DNA from: Lycorma delicatula
Taxonomy: Eukaryota; Arthropoda; Insecta; Hemiptera; Fulgoridae
Direction: 5' to 3'
Assembly (NCBI RefSeq): GCF_047948215.1
Contig: NC_134457.1
Location: forward strand, 83,975,398 to 84,039,397
DNA: 64,000 nt
In this document: positions 1 through 10,340 of the stretch, piece after piece
Layout: each line of letters opens with the position of its first letter
Numbering within the stretch: the stretch's first letter is position 1
Position numbers and translations under genes: made by a program
Notes under the pieces: model-generated
What the model was told of the DNA's origin: nothing
The model's input: the letters and a program-made list of their open reading frames with translations, nothing else
The model's database searches: none

Positions 1-237
1 ACTGCGAATAAAAGAGTGACGAATGATCTCCATTTTTTGATCTGATGTCTTAGGCCTGCCTGCACTCCTCTTGTGTTTAACACTTAGTTTCTGTAAATTT
101 ATCATACCAAGAACGAATACTTGTTGCAGAGGGTGGTTTTCATTTATACAGAGTTCAAAAATTACATCGAACTTGGGCGTCTGATATTGTTTTAATAACC
201 AACTCTCTACGCACTGTGCTTTCATCTGTTCATTCAT
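1..237 (-). CDS. N-terminal part of an IS630/mariner-like transposase (runs off window)
   Basis: An open frame of 79 codons begins with ATG at 237 on the minus strand and is still open at base 1. Near its end it reads SAGRPKTSDQ followed by IIRHSFIRS. That matches the linker after the helix-turn-helix of a widespread insect transposase family (often labelled DUF4817), where a GRPxTS element precedes a VRxSFxRSPRKS motif. The upstream segment (ESWLLKQYQ, then FELCINENHPLQQ) fits the DNA-binding region. The protein would bind the transposon ends; the catalytic domain would lie left of the window. No stop interrupts the visible part, so it may be younger than the other relics here. The family call rests on remembered motifs and is moderately secure. 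Confidence 0.55.
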   Translation of the reverse strand, partial: MNEQMKAQCVESWLLKQYQTPKFDVIFELCINENHPLQQVFVLGMINLQKLSVKHKRSAGRPKTSDQKMEIIRHSFIRS

Positions 238-1995
238 GCAAACTGACGTATGCAATCACAGCGCTATCTAATATTTGTAGAGGAAAACTTTATAAGTTCT
301 TGTTAAAAAGAGCCTAACCATTTATTAATAGGACTATTACTTTCTATTATAATAAGACATCAGAATTGTTCAGATAATTCTCGGACAATCGGCATATTAT
401 TCAGACCACGTCATGTGTGGATGGATAGGCTTCTCCACGGATAAAAAATGGAATTGCCTCAGTATTTGCCTGGATAGATAAATAAAACCATGATAAAACC
501 TTCAACTGAGTAGCATCACAGAATAAAAAATTATTTATAGAATAAAAAATATATGTGATTTGCATCCAAATAAATTATATAAAAAATAAACATATTAAAT
601 AAAATCCTCTATCGTAAGCCGAATTATTGCCAGTCCGTTGTCCGGTTTGATGAAGTTAGATAATTTTATTTTTTTTAAGAACAAGTGACTATTCTTTTTA
701 GTAAAGATTGCAAATTCATAAATGTAAACCCATGGATAAGTTAACGTTATTAATATTCTACATATAGGTTTACATAATTCATTGTTTGGAATCTAAGCAA
801 TCATCAGACCTTTTTATCTGGAACATTTGTCCTAAATTATTTAGGAAATTGGAATTTCCTAGACAAAAATTCATATGGTATATTTCTGAAGGAAATATAC
901 GTAAATAAAATAAATATCTCATATCTATTTATAATTTAATGTTTTTTTTTTGTTATTTATAAAGAAAGTATCCTTGGCAACTTTCAAGCATCAGCTCCTT
1001 TGGTATTTGTGATTCTTTTCTTTTATTTAATCCTATATATATGTATTTAAATAGATTAATTTTTGTTAGTTTTTCTTAAAGAATATTTTTCTATTTTACA
1101 ATGAGGACTTCCTCATTTACATAAACAGTTTCTTTTTATTCAAGATATAAAAAATAATAAGTAACAGACTATACAAAGTTTATATTGTACTTAATAATAA
1201 AATACTTATGACTTTAGTATTAAAATACTTTTATGCTCAATTTTGAACAGATTGTATAATTAAAATTTAATATTCTTTCTTCAAAACGTAAAATCGTATT
1301 TATGTCTTATGTAATGTTATAGATAATAGTTAAATTATTGAACAGACCCCTATGCATATAAATTGAAGATTTTCAGTGTTTCAAAAATTTTCCTTACAAT
1401 ATTTTTACCAATACTTGTTTTTTATCTTTTTTTTTAATTTTTGTCACTGTTTTTCTTATGAAACTGAATAAAAAATATACAGAAAATAATGTTTACCGTT
1501 GAGAAGTTTGATTATCAGAAATCATAAAACAAATCGTTTTGTACAAAGAGCTATGTTAATCGGGATAATAATAAATTGGAAGAGTAGTTAATTTCAAAAT
1601 CTGTTCACAAAAATTTCCTTCAAAAACAAAAAATGAAAAACTTGATTGAGTCTTAAATAACCATTTAGTCATGTAATTATTAAGCAGTTAAATTGTTCAA
1701 CATTTTGATTATTAAACAATCAACAGTAGACAATTAGAAAATCGGTACTCTCATATATATATACACGAGTATATATGTATAGTTGCAGTTATAGACAGAT
1801 TATTCTGTATAAACAGATATATAAAGTAAATTAGTAAAAGAAGCTGACAACAAAGTTGTTAAACTTTCCTGGCATTGGCTATTTATCAATTTCCTCACCA
1901 GCAATATTTCCTCCCAATTTTTTTTTGGGCCACTTACACTATTACTACGGTTAGCAAGATATAAATAAGAAGTCAATCTAAAAATAAGCAATAAA
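238..1995. other. AT-rich stretch with no recognised gene
   Basis: Very AT-rich DNA with many homopolymer runs and a short TA/TATACAC simple repeat near 1754-1785. A short minus-strand frame (1800-2015) has no family signature. I see nothing that supports a gene. Confidence 0.6.
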
Positions 1996-2390
1996 CAAAA
2001 AGATAGCGTTTTCAATTTTTGGAGAAGGGGATAATTTGAGAGGAAATTCTATTTTAAATGCTAAAATTCTATTTATATGCTTTAAGCATGTACGCATGTA
2101 CTGAGTGAGCTTAATATAAAGTTGGGTTATGCTTGAAAAATTTTGGGAAATTAACCCCAAAGAAACTATCTACCCCACCTCCTGGAGATTCTGACTCTAA
2201 ACATTTACTAACAATTTGTCCCATAACAAGAGTCACCGTGCCATATTTCATCAAAATCAGTTTATCCAGTCAAACATTTTTAAACTTCAAACACGTTAAC
2301 ATACGGATATATTCTCATCACGTTTTTTTTTTGTTTTTGGGGTCCCTGAGTCGAGAAATGCAAAAACCCCCGTACCCCATTTTTTGACTA
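1996..2390 (+). repeat. Dispersed repeat family A, copy 1
   Basis: This block is an inverted, diverged copy of 53178-53550. Shared landmarks occur in the same order: CGCATGTACTGAG followed by AGCTTAATATAAAGTTG, CCCCAAAGAAACTA, AAAATCAGTTTATCCA, and TTTTTGGGGTCCCTG near the end. It has no coding signature; the short frames inside are incidental. It is probably a non-autonomous transposon or a LINE 3' segment, of unknown class. Confidence 0.75.
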
Positions 2391-2414
2391 ATTACCATAC
2401 TTTCCTTCTTGCAG

Positions 2415-2432
2415 CACAGCTCTAGAGCTGTG
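2415..2432. repeat. Perfect 18-bp palindrome
   Basis: CACAGCTCTAGAGCTGTG is a perfect palindrome with no spacer, just beyond dispersed repeat A. It could be a transposon-end remnant or chance; no function is evident. Confidence 0.6.
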
Positions 2433-3960
2433 ATTCCAAGAAAATAAAAGAAGAAATACAATAATAATAACAATAACAATAATAAAGGTGACTAATTATA
2501 AAATGAACAGATTTTGAAACCTTTAAAAAAATATTTTAAAATCTTTTTAGAACTGCAGTAAAAAATACTAAGAACAGCACACCTTTTAGCAAAATCTCAA
2601 TAAAACGAATAGATTTAGTTTAAAATTATTAAAATTTTCATTTCAGATTGCCTATATGAATCTATTTCTCAGAGTTATGAATTTTACTAGTGATAAAGTT
2701 AAATGATTTTTTACAAAAATGCATTGACAGAGTATGGTTAATATTTAAGGTTAAACATTTAGGAAATGCAACAAAAGAATATTACTTCAGAAGGATAGAA
2801 AAGTAGAGTAGAAGAATAAAAGGAAAAAATGTATACAGCCTTCCAAACAGCAACGAAGCAAAAAAAAAATCTTTAAAATTACCGCGGATTCTTCTGAAAA
2901 CTGGCCTTTGCCATTGGAAACACTAAAGATAAAAAATAAACTCGTTTAAAGAGCGGGCATCTATATTATAAATGACCTTATTAATTTCTTATTTTTTTTT
3001 GATGTGTTATGTTACGTTTTATCTTATTTAAATTTTCTTTTTTTGCATACAAATCATTTTATTTTTAAAGAAAATTACCACAATTCAGGACAACTAAAAG
3101 AAAAATTTAAACTAGAATGAAGAAGCATTTGGCTAATTATAAATTTAGGACAATAGAAAAATTGGCTGTCGCCCAGAGTACCTGGAAAGTAAACAGAAAA
3201 TTAATTTATTAGAATCGGTAGATTTAAAAAAAATATATACGTAATAAAAATAAATAATATGGTTTTGAAACTTATCATCAATTATGCACAGGAAATTCAT
3301 TTTAAACAAGAGACTACCAATATTTCATTGCTTTTTAAATTTAAAATTATTAAAATCTTTTTTGTGAAATTTTTCAACAAGAAGAACACTACATACAATT
3401 ATCCCTTCCCTTAAATCTTGTTAAAGGGTGGAGATGTCTCTTTGATTGGTTTAGATTAATGTTTTTTTATCTTATACAAATTTTTATCAATTCAATCAAT
3501 ATTAGAGAAGAATTAGGTTGTAGAAGGGCTCTGAATTGAAAGGTATGGTGAAGTTTGATCTTTTAAAATTAAATTCACTCCTTCTACTGGGATTGCCTGA
3601 AACAACATTTGTTTGTACTTCTTGCAATTACGAAAAACATTTTAAAATTATTTTTTAATAACACCCTAGAATGCTCTTTAAACTTATAAACATACATATG
3701 TATACATATGTTTATTTATCAGTCAGTAATTTTTCTTTTTTTCGTTTATTTCTTTAATTTAGTTTCTTATTTTCTTTTGTATTTTTTTCCTATGTATCCA
3801 CTGATGACGATTATTTAACAATTGAAACAATCATTTAATTTTATTTCTTTAGTAATTTCTTTTTATCCTTGTCCTAAAAGGTTACATAATTCTCAATGCC
3901 TTTTGTCAAATATATTTTTCGAAATTTTTCGCACTAGTTTTAAAACTTTTCTAGATGAAA
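2433..3960. other. AT-rich stretch with no recognised gene
   Basis: AT-rich DNA with an (AAT)n-like run at about 2457-2486 and a TACATATG-rich near-palindrome at about 3690-3715. I see no coding or RNA signature. Confidence 0.6.
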
Positions 3961-5140
3961 AATATGTATTTTTTTAAACTTCATAGCTTCGTGCTCGTAG
4001 AACCTGTGGTCCTTATCAATAAAAAACTGAACCGAATGAAATTTCTGGTCACTATCATTAGTGAAAGTTTTACCATTTAAAAAGTTTTGCAAACTTTAAA
4101 TAAATGGTAATCTGATGATCCAAGATCAGGACTATATGAGGGATTAGATATCACTTCCCAACCAACCTGCAATAATTTTCCACGAGTTACCAAAGGTGTG
4201 TGAGGGCTTACATTGTCTTGAACACGATCCTTTTGCGATTTGCTTATTCTAACCGTATTTTTTTGTTGCTTCTTCAATTCCTCCACTTACGTAAGTTATT
4301 GACAGTAAACATCTGAACTAATCGTTTGGTTCCTTGGAAGCAACTCAAAATACACAACACCTTTGTAATCCCACCAAATTGTTCTTTTTTTTGATACAAT
4401 TCAGCTTCCCATGTGACTTGTACTTATTTATCACGTTTGAACCATGATCTTTTCGATTGATGTTATTGTAGATGATCCATATTTCATTACCAATTTTGTT
4501 TCATTTCAAAAAAGAGTCGGCTTCATTGCGTTTAAGACGCACATCTCAAATATCAACTCATCTTAAATAAATCTCTTTCAATTCATGAGAAACCAAAATA
4601 TCGAGCTTCTTCAAGAGTTCAAGACATATGATGTGATTTTCAACTGTGGTGTGTGATACATTTAACCTCTCTGCAATCTCTCGCACAGTTACGAGTATAT
4701 GACGATGCGATTCAGTTACGGCTTTGATTTGGTCTTCATCAACTTCAGTAGGTCAACCGGAAAGTCGATCATCTTTGAGTGAAAAATCTCCAGCACGGAA
4801 TTTTTGAAACCAATTCTAATAATTTTGTTTTGTTAAGCAATCAACACCATAAAATTCATATATTTATAACATATCTTTTTGTGCACCTTATTAGCTCTTT
4901 TGCCTTTACCGAAGTAAAAAAGTAAAATTTATCGAAAATGTTCGTTTTTGTTTTCCATGTTAAAATTGAACATAAATTAATAGGTGAAAACAAAATTGCG
5001 CGAAATTTCTTCTAAAGTATGCTAAAAGTGACTTTCAAATACCAAATGAAAACAAATCATAACTTTAACAAACTCCTCCAAAACAAATATTAAGCTATCT
5101 ATTTTTGAAAACAGAAATTACCTTCTTGTCAACCCCAATA
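3960..5140 (-). mobile_element. Degraded mariner element, minus strand
   Basis: The block contains nearly the whole length of a mariner transposase in reverse orientation (separate entry) plus upstream sequence. At 5112-5140 the plus strand reads TACCTTCTTGTCAACCCCA; reversed, this gives TTGGGGTTGACAAGAAGG, which has the look of a mariner terminal repeat and is flanked by TA. I could not find a convincing matching end near 3860-3960, so the left boundary is set by coding homology. Mariners are cut-and-paste elements that insert at TA. Confidence 0.75.
3965..4958 (-). pseudogene. mariner transposase, full-length but broken
   Basis: Read on the minus strand from ATG at 4958, the pieces follow mariner order. 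The N-terminus is MENKNEHFR, then ILLFYFGKGKRANKVHKK. Next come the HTH segment (NWFQKFRAGDFSLKDDRLSG) and TEVDEDQIKAVTESHRHI. After these are TVREIAERLNVSHTTVENH, the catalytic region IGNEIWIIYNN, and the last catalytic segment SYSPDLGSSDYHLF. A C-terminal FFIDKDHRFYEHEAMK follows. The last aspartate of the D,D34D triad is visible; the first lies where GDE is expected but reads GNE, and the middle QDNA region is destroyed by frameshift. Several stops and shifts break it. The arrangement resembles the mellifera-type mariners known from bees; subfamily is a guess. The protein cannot be active. Confidence 0.85.
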
Positions 5141-6340
5141 TTTTACACCATAATTTAATTCTTAATTATAAATTATCAGTTAGTAAACAAGAAATAATAT
5201 CTTTAGAAAAAAAATTGCATTTATATTGCACTGTAGTTTCCTTTATAAGAAATATTAAGTTCTGGGTAGAATTACTAAAAAAAAAATTAAACTATTAACA
5301 TGTGTTTTTAACAATATATTGAACTATTTATAGAATAACGTTTTTACAGATTTTAGATTTTATTAGAAGATGAAATAAATAAATTTATTTATAATTTGAT
5401 TATCAGAAAAGAATAGATAAAAATTTGTATGTATGTATTGCTTGCAAGGAAGTATACACAGATTTTGTTATTCCGTACCACAAGTGAGGGGATATATGCG
5501 CATAGGTAATGCATTTAAATTGCTGCCATCGACCACAAAGCTTACCTCAATTTTATAAAATATTATTTAAAATATATATATTTTTGTCAAAAAAAAAAGG
5601 TTGTTCTGATTTGAAATCTATATTGTTATTCCTGATATAGAAATTTCATTTTAAAATGTGTGTGTTTATATACACATATATTTTATCCTTTTATAAATTT
5701 ATCCTTATTTAAGAATAAAAATAATTCTAAACTATTTTCCTGTATTGTATGTTTAAAATAATAACGAATTATTTATTGATCCATCAAAACAAAAACAACC
5801 TTTGTATCTGGGCTGCTATTTGACCACCTCTTCTAATTTCTTTTCTTCTAACATTAAAAGGGGTTTGCACCTACAGTATTACGTATTCCTGCAAATATAG
5901 GGGCAAAAAGCTGAAGTAAAATGGACACCAAATACCGTACTACCATATTATTATACTTATCCAATGAAAAAGTAAAGTAGTTCCCGAAAAGTTTCTAATG
6001 AAAAGCATAAACAGCTTGATCTAGTAGTTCTTCTCTCCCAACAGCTATTTCGTATATTAATGATAAATCAGTATAAATTTTAATTATTAATTTATACGTC
6101 AACAGATGAATGAGAGAATTTTTTTCGTGTATTCCTATGCGACTAAATAGTATTAGGCACACTCATTAGGTGCAGAAAGACCGGTTGAGAAATTTATTAT
6201 TGATATAGTGCAAGGAGCAATTGTTGTTTCAATCCTGACGTCAGTTGATGTTTTTTCTTTGGTAGATATAAATTTAGAAAGGAGTCAAAAATTGTGTCAA
6301 ATAGGTTTATAAAATTCGATTTACTCCTTACGATAATTAA
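5141..6340. other. AT-rich stretch with no recognised gene
   Basis: Mostly AT-rich sequence. A slightly more complex piece lies near 5450-5560 and another at about 5860-6060; neither gives a recognisable protein or RNA. Confidence 0.55.
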
Positions 6341-6359
6341 AGAAAAAATTGTTTTTTTT

Positions 6360-6607
6360 TTTTATCGGTTGCTTACTACCATAGCGGAATGTTCCACCTT
6401 TCTAATTTTAGAATCACATTTCACCCATCTTTTATTGTAACGTTTTAGAAGTTTTTTGTCATACATTTTCCCCTTAAAATTCCTTACAGGAGAATAAGTT
6501 GTAAGCAGATAAAAAATGTAATGTTGTGTCTGTTCCTTTGGTAATATTTGCTTCAAGTATATACTATTACTCGTCAAAGTTTAGAAAGCTCTGTTGATGG
6601 GCAGGTG
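6360..6607 (+). repeat. Left arm of a 250-bp inverted repeat pair
   Basis: This segment matches the reverse complement of 10083-10337 along its whole length. The inner end (ACTCGTCAAAGTTTAGAAAG, then CTCTGTTGATG) is nearly identical and the rest more diverged. The minus strand holds a 71-codon frame (6362-6577). Its ending (KLLKRYNKRWVKCDSK) is partly kept in the other arm, so the repeat may derive from coding sequence, which I do not recognise. Confidence 0.8.
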
Positions 6608-7139
6608 AGTTTCAAATTACGGGCTATTGGAACATTCTATAGTATTGTGATTTTCACCGATTTATATTAATATTTACATATAGTTAGATTTGCTTTTGTA
6701 AATTTCTTTTATTTTTAATAAGTCCGATATACATTAGATTCAAACTCGCTCAATTTGACAATAAATAAATAATTTCTTTATATAATTAACAAACTTTAAT
6801 TAACTACAATATTTGTAGTATATTAATGATTTCTTTTAATTAATAAACTTTAACAATAAATAATTATCGGTTAAAATGAAACTTCTGCATATGAAGTTTT
6901 GAATTTTACAACAAACAAGAATAAAATTCACTTTGAACGTTTTAGTTCATCAAAGAATCCGTATCTATATTGTGTGAAGAAATTCTTTGAGCCCAATTCC
7001 TACATTTAAGTAACACAACTACAATAGTAAGAACGGGATGCTCTACATAAATATGAAATTAAATTAATGACTGCTCTATCTAAAACTCAAACCCATCATT
7101 TTAAATCACTACACATTCATCATCATTCACTAAACATGG

Positions 7140-8504
7140 GAGTCAACAAAGGAGTGTTTGTATAAGCTTATCAAACGTTGTTATGAAGAGGGAACGATAC
7201 CGCCGCTAGATTTTATAAATAGAAAAACTGTAATAATTTCTAAGAAGGGAAATGCAATGGATTTCACCAATTACAGAACAATCTCTTTATTATCTCACAT
7301 TTGGAAGATAATGCAAAACACTGTTAAAAGCCGAATAAAAGGGAAAATTGAGGCAAATTTGGGACAATACAGTTCGGTTTCAGATCTGGGAAGGGAACTA
7401 GAGAGGCAATACTAGCGCTGAGAGTGTTTATTAGAGAGAAGAATTGGGGTTAATAGAAAGACCTTTTTGACTTTTGCAGACTTAGAAAATGCCTTTGACA
7501 AGATGGATTGGGAATTGCTATTTCAAACAATGAAGAAAATAAACCTCGACTAGAGGGATAAAAGATTAATTCTGAATCTGTATAGAAAACAGAGATTGAA
7601 ACCAACGGCTTAAAGAAAGAGGCCAAAATAAGAAGGGAAGTCAGGCAAGGTTGCCCACTGTCACCGTTTTTGTTTAATTTGTTTATTGAAAAAGCTATTG
7701 TAGAAATGAAGGGAAAACAAAAGGAATCAGAATTAATGAAAAATCCATATATTGTATCCGCTTTGCAGATTGATATTACTAGTGGAGTCAGCAAGAGGAA
7801 TGTAGATTATATTAGAAACACTATCTAAAGTACTGACAAAGCTTAAACTGAAAATTAATAAGGAGAAAACAAAGACTATGATTGTAGGATAAACAAAGTA
7901 AGGTACAAAGGTTGATATTAAATAGACGATACTGTTGTAGAGATGGTTGACAGTTTTTGTTATTTGGGAAGCACTGTCACTAACGATAATATATGTACCA
8001 TAGAAGTATAGTGCTTGAAAAACGAGTTTTTCAGGATAAAAAGAATATAATGACTGATAATCATATGAGTATGCAAATAATGAAACGGTTCGCTATAACT
8101 GGAGTGTTCCTGGATGTCTGGAGTGTTCTAACGTATGGATGTGAAACATGCACGCTTGGGAAAGCAGAAAGAAGAAGACTGGAAGCAGTGGAAATGTGGA
8201 TTTGGAGTAGAATAACAAGAAGAAGCTGGGTGGGTAGGAAAAGAAATGATCAAGTGTTAGCAGAGGTGAGTGAGAGGAGGTCCTTGCTAAATGTTATACG
8301 AGAAGAAAAGCGAAATGGAGTGGACATGTTATACGACATGTCCAGTTTTTAACGAACGTATTTGAGGGAAAGGTTTTGGGTAAAAAACCTAGAGGGAGAC
8401 CGAAAGCAACCATCATCAATAATGTTAAAGAAGAAATGGGCCTTGGTTCATATAATGACTTGAAGAGAGAGGCGAAGATGAGACTGACGTGGCTAAATCG
8501 ATAA
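7140..8504 (+). pseudogene. LINE reverse transcriptase and C-terminal region, broken
   Basis: Pieces in several frames follow the order of a LINE ORF2. First is the RT N-terminal block (KTVIISKKGNAMDFTNYRTI, then SLLSHIWKIM). Then comes FADLENAFDKMDWELLF, the palm segment EVRQGCPLSPFLFNLFIEKA, and IRFAD where the FADD catalytic box should be, with a stop replacing the second aspartate. Next is LTYGCETCTLGKAERRRLEA. The C-terminus (KWSGHVIRHVQF, then EGKVLGKKPRGRPKATI) ends at TAA 8502-8504. The GHVxRH and GRP motifs are standard for the endonuclease-reverse transcriptase LINEs that litter insect genomes. The N-terminal endonuclease is absent. Nonsense and frameshift changes make it dead. Confidence 0.85.
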
Positions 8505-8541
8505 GGCGTAGCCTTTAGTGAATGATGATGATGATGATGAC
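7140..8541 (+). mobile_element. 5'-truncated non-LTR retrotransposon with (TGA)n tail
   Basis: A LINE fragment in plus orientation begins inside the reverse transcriptase and ends with ATGATGATGATGATGA at about 8521-8541. A short microsatellite tail of this kind is typical of RTE-like and related LINEs. Truncation at the 5' end is the usual outcome of target-primed reverse transcription. The element sits between the two 250-bp inverted repeats and is probably a later insertion. Clade assignment (RTE/Proto2-like) is tentative. Confidence 0.8.
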
Positions 8542-9820
8542 AATTAACAAATATAATAAGCCAATATTTTCTTTGCAAAATAGTTTTTATTTAATGAAAA
8601 TCGATTTTAAAATGATGAAGATATTTTGGAATTCGCGAAACATATTTTGAATTTTTTAGTAAAAAACTACTTAAATAAAGTGAAATCTATGTTTCATCCT
8701 TGATGTTTAAAATCTATTTCAGTTTCTACTTATTTTGAAAACAGGTTATTATCCCAAGAGACACAAGCAACAAGAAGCCTTATTATTATTCTTCATTATT
8801 CCTCATTATTCTTCAGAATATGAAAACATTTATTTTTATTTTTTTTAGGAAAAGTTAAAAAATAACAACTTTTAATTGTACTCGTACATGTATCAGTAGT
8901 TTTACAGTGCATTTAAACTTTACTTATTTCAGGAATAAGTAATGCTAAACAATCTTTATCTATTATTTTAAATTTAATACTAAAATAGCCAACTAATTCT
9001 CCTATATAAGATAAAACTCTTTCTTTTTTGGCTTCTTACTCTAACTAAACAGATTAATATAAAAGGGATGGTGTCACAAAACGGGCAAGACCCTTGTTGA
9101 CACCTAATCTTTCATCTTTTACAAAACTCAATTCCGATTATAAATCATATAAATTAAGTATAATTAAGTAAAGTAATAAATATTAAATTGTATTATAAAA
9201 CAATGTTAAATTAAGTACGATTATGTTAAGTAATAAATATTAAATTGTATTATAAAACAATATTAATATTGGTTCTAGACTATGAATAGATAACCTTTGA
9301 GAAAAATTATAATTAGTATTAGGATTACTCCATTAATTATTAATTTTGTAAAAGTGAAAGAAATAAAAGAATTTGAATTTGAATTTGAAATTAGGATCGG
9401 TAACCAATATAGAATAAATTTTCAGATTGGATACTAGGTAAGAGATCCCTTTTTATTTGACGGAGCGAGCGAAACGTGTGAAATTAAAAATTTGTTTAAA
9501 AATTGTTTGTAAATAACAGATAAATTTGTCTACACAAAATAACTAAAGGTTAATCATCTTAGTAGTATAAAACAGCAAAAGAAGAGCTAATTTAATGGTT
9601 TCATATAGTGTTAAGACGATGAGAATTGTAGATTCATTGTATATAACTTTGAATAATATTGTAAAATTCTATTCTTCTGCTACTTAGGTGTGATATATTT
9701 ATTTTTTAACCGTGAATGATTCTTTTAACAAGAATGACAGTGTGATATTACCCGAAGTTTAGAAAGTTTAAGTTTAAAAAGGGTAAGCATATATATACAT
9801 ATACACGTTTTTATTTCTTT
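8542..9820. other. AT-rich sequence between LINE and SINE
   Basis: No gene is visible. It contains a 57-bp tandem duplication (separate entry), the short direct repeat ATTTGAATTTGAATTTGAA near 9370, and a GGTGTC/GACACC dyad at about 9071-9104. Confidence 0.55.
9151..9264. repeat. 57-bp tandem duplication
   Basis: Two adjacent units (9151-9207 and 9208-9264) both start with AAATTAAGTA and contain AAGTAATAAATATTAAATTG in the same place. A few substitutions separate them. It looks like simple local duplication. Confidence 0.85.
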
Positions 9821-9968
9821 AGCCTCTGGGGAAGTATTGCTTCAGAGGATGAGATGAAATGGCATTTTGTAGCGTGTAAAAAATGTCATGCCTGACCGGG
9901 ATTCGAACCCCGATCTTCCGGATGAAAGGCCGAAAACGCCACGGAGGCCGTCATATATGCGTATTAGT
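9820..9968 (-). mobile_element. tRNA-derived SINE, minus strand
   Basis: On the minus strand the head reads GGCCTCCGTGGCG, then CGGCCTTTCATCCGG, then GGGGTTCGAATCCCGGTCAG. The last is a perfect RNA polymerase III B box and T-arm. Much of the A box (about a dozen bases of the D arm) is missing, so it cannot be a tRNA gene. After the head come ACACGCTACAAAATGCC and a tail ending CAGAGGCTAAAGAAATAAAA. The anticodon-loop region (CTTTCAT) suggests a Glu-like source, which is uncertain. The tail resembles that of the other SINE family in this window (39985 and 56841). Confidence 0.8.
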
Positions 9969-10082
9969 TCTGCCTTGGATGTCTGTAGCAGTGTTGTCAC
10001 AGCTAATCGTGTGGTTGAGAAGATAATAGGATGACGTAAATAAGAAGAAAATAGTCGCCAGTCCGGCAATCCATCTGATCCT

Positions 10083-10337
10083 GCGCATCAACAGAGCTTT
10101 CTAAACTTTGACGAGTTTAGAAAGTTTATTTCAGTGTATACTGAAATAAATGTTACGAAAGCAACACACACAATTATAAAAGCTTTATATTTACTTACTA
10201 CTTATTCTTCTATAACGTATCTTAAGGGGAAAATTTATGACAAAAAACACCTAAGAAGGTACATTAAAAGACGGGTTGAAATGTGGTATTGAAATTGGAA
10301 AAAATTGAACGTTTTGCTGTAATAGTAAGCTACCGGT
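10083..10337 (-). repeat. Right arm of a 250-bp inverted repeat pair
   Basis: Reverse-complement partner of 6360-6607. Identity is best at the inner end (CATCAACAGAGCTTTCTAAA, then CTTTGACGAGT) and declines outward. Two small dyads sit within it: CTTTCTAAAC...GTTTAGAAAG and ATTTCAGTGTATACTGAAAT. Sequence homology with the other arm stops at CAGG on both sides, so the arms could be terminal repeats of one element about 4 kb long or two independent insertions. Confidence 0.8.
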
Positions 10338-10340
10338 AAA

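Noticed and set aside
3860..3920. Left terminal repeat of the mariner at 3960-5140
   Set aside because: Only a loose match to the right-end sequence could be found, not enough to set a boundary.
9890..9968. Possible tRNA gene on the minus strand
   Set aside because: The B box is perfect but the D arm is missing and a SINE body follows, so it is a SINE head.
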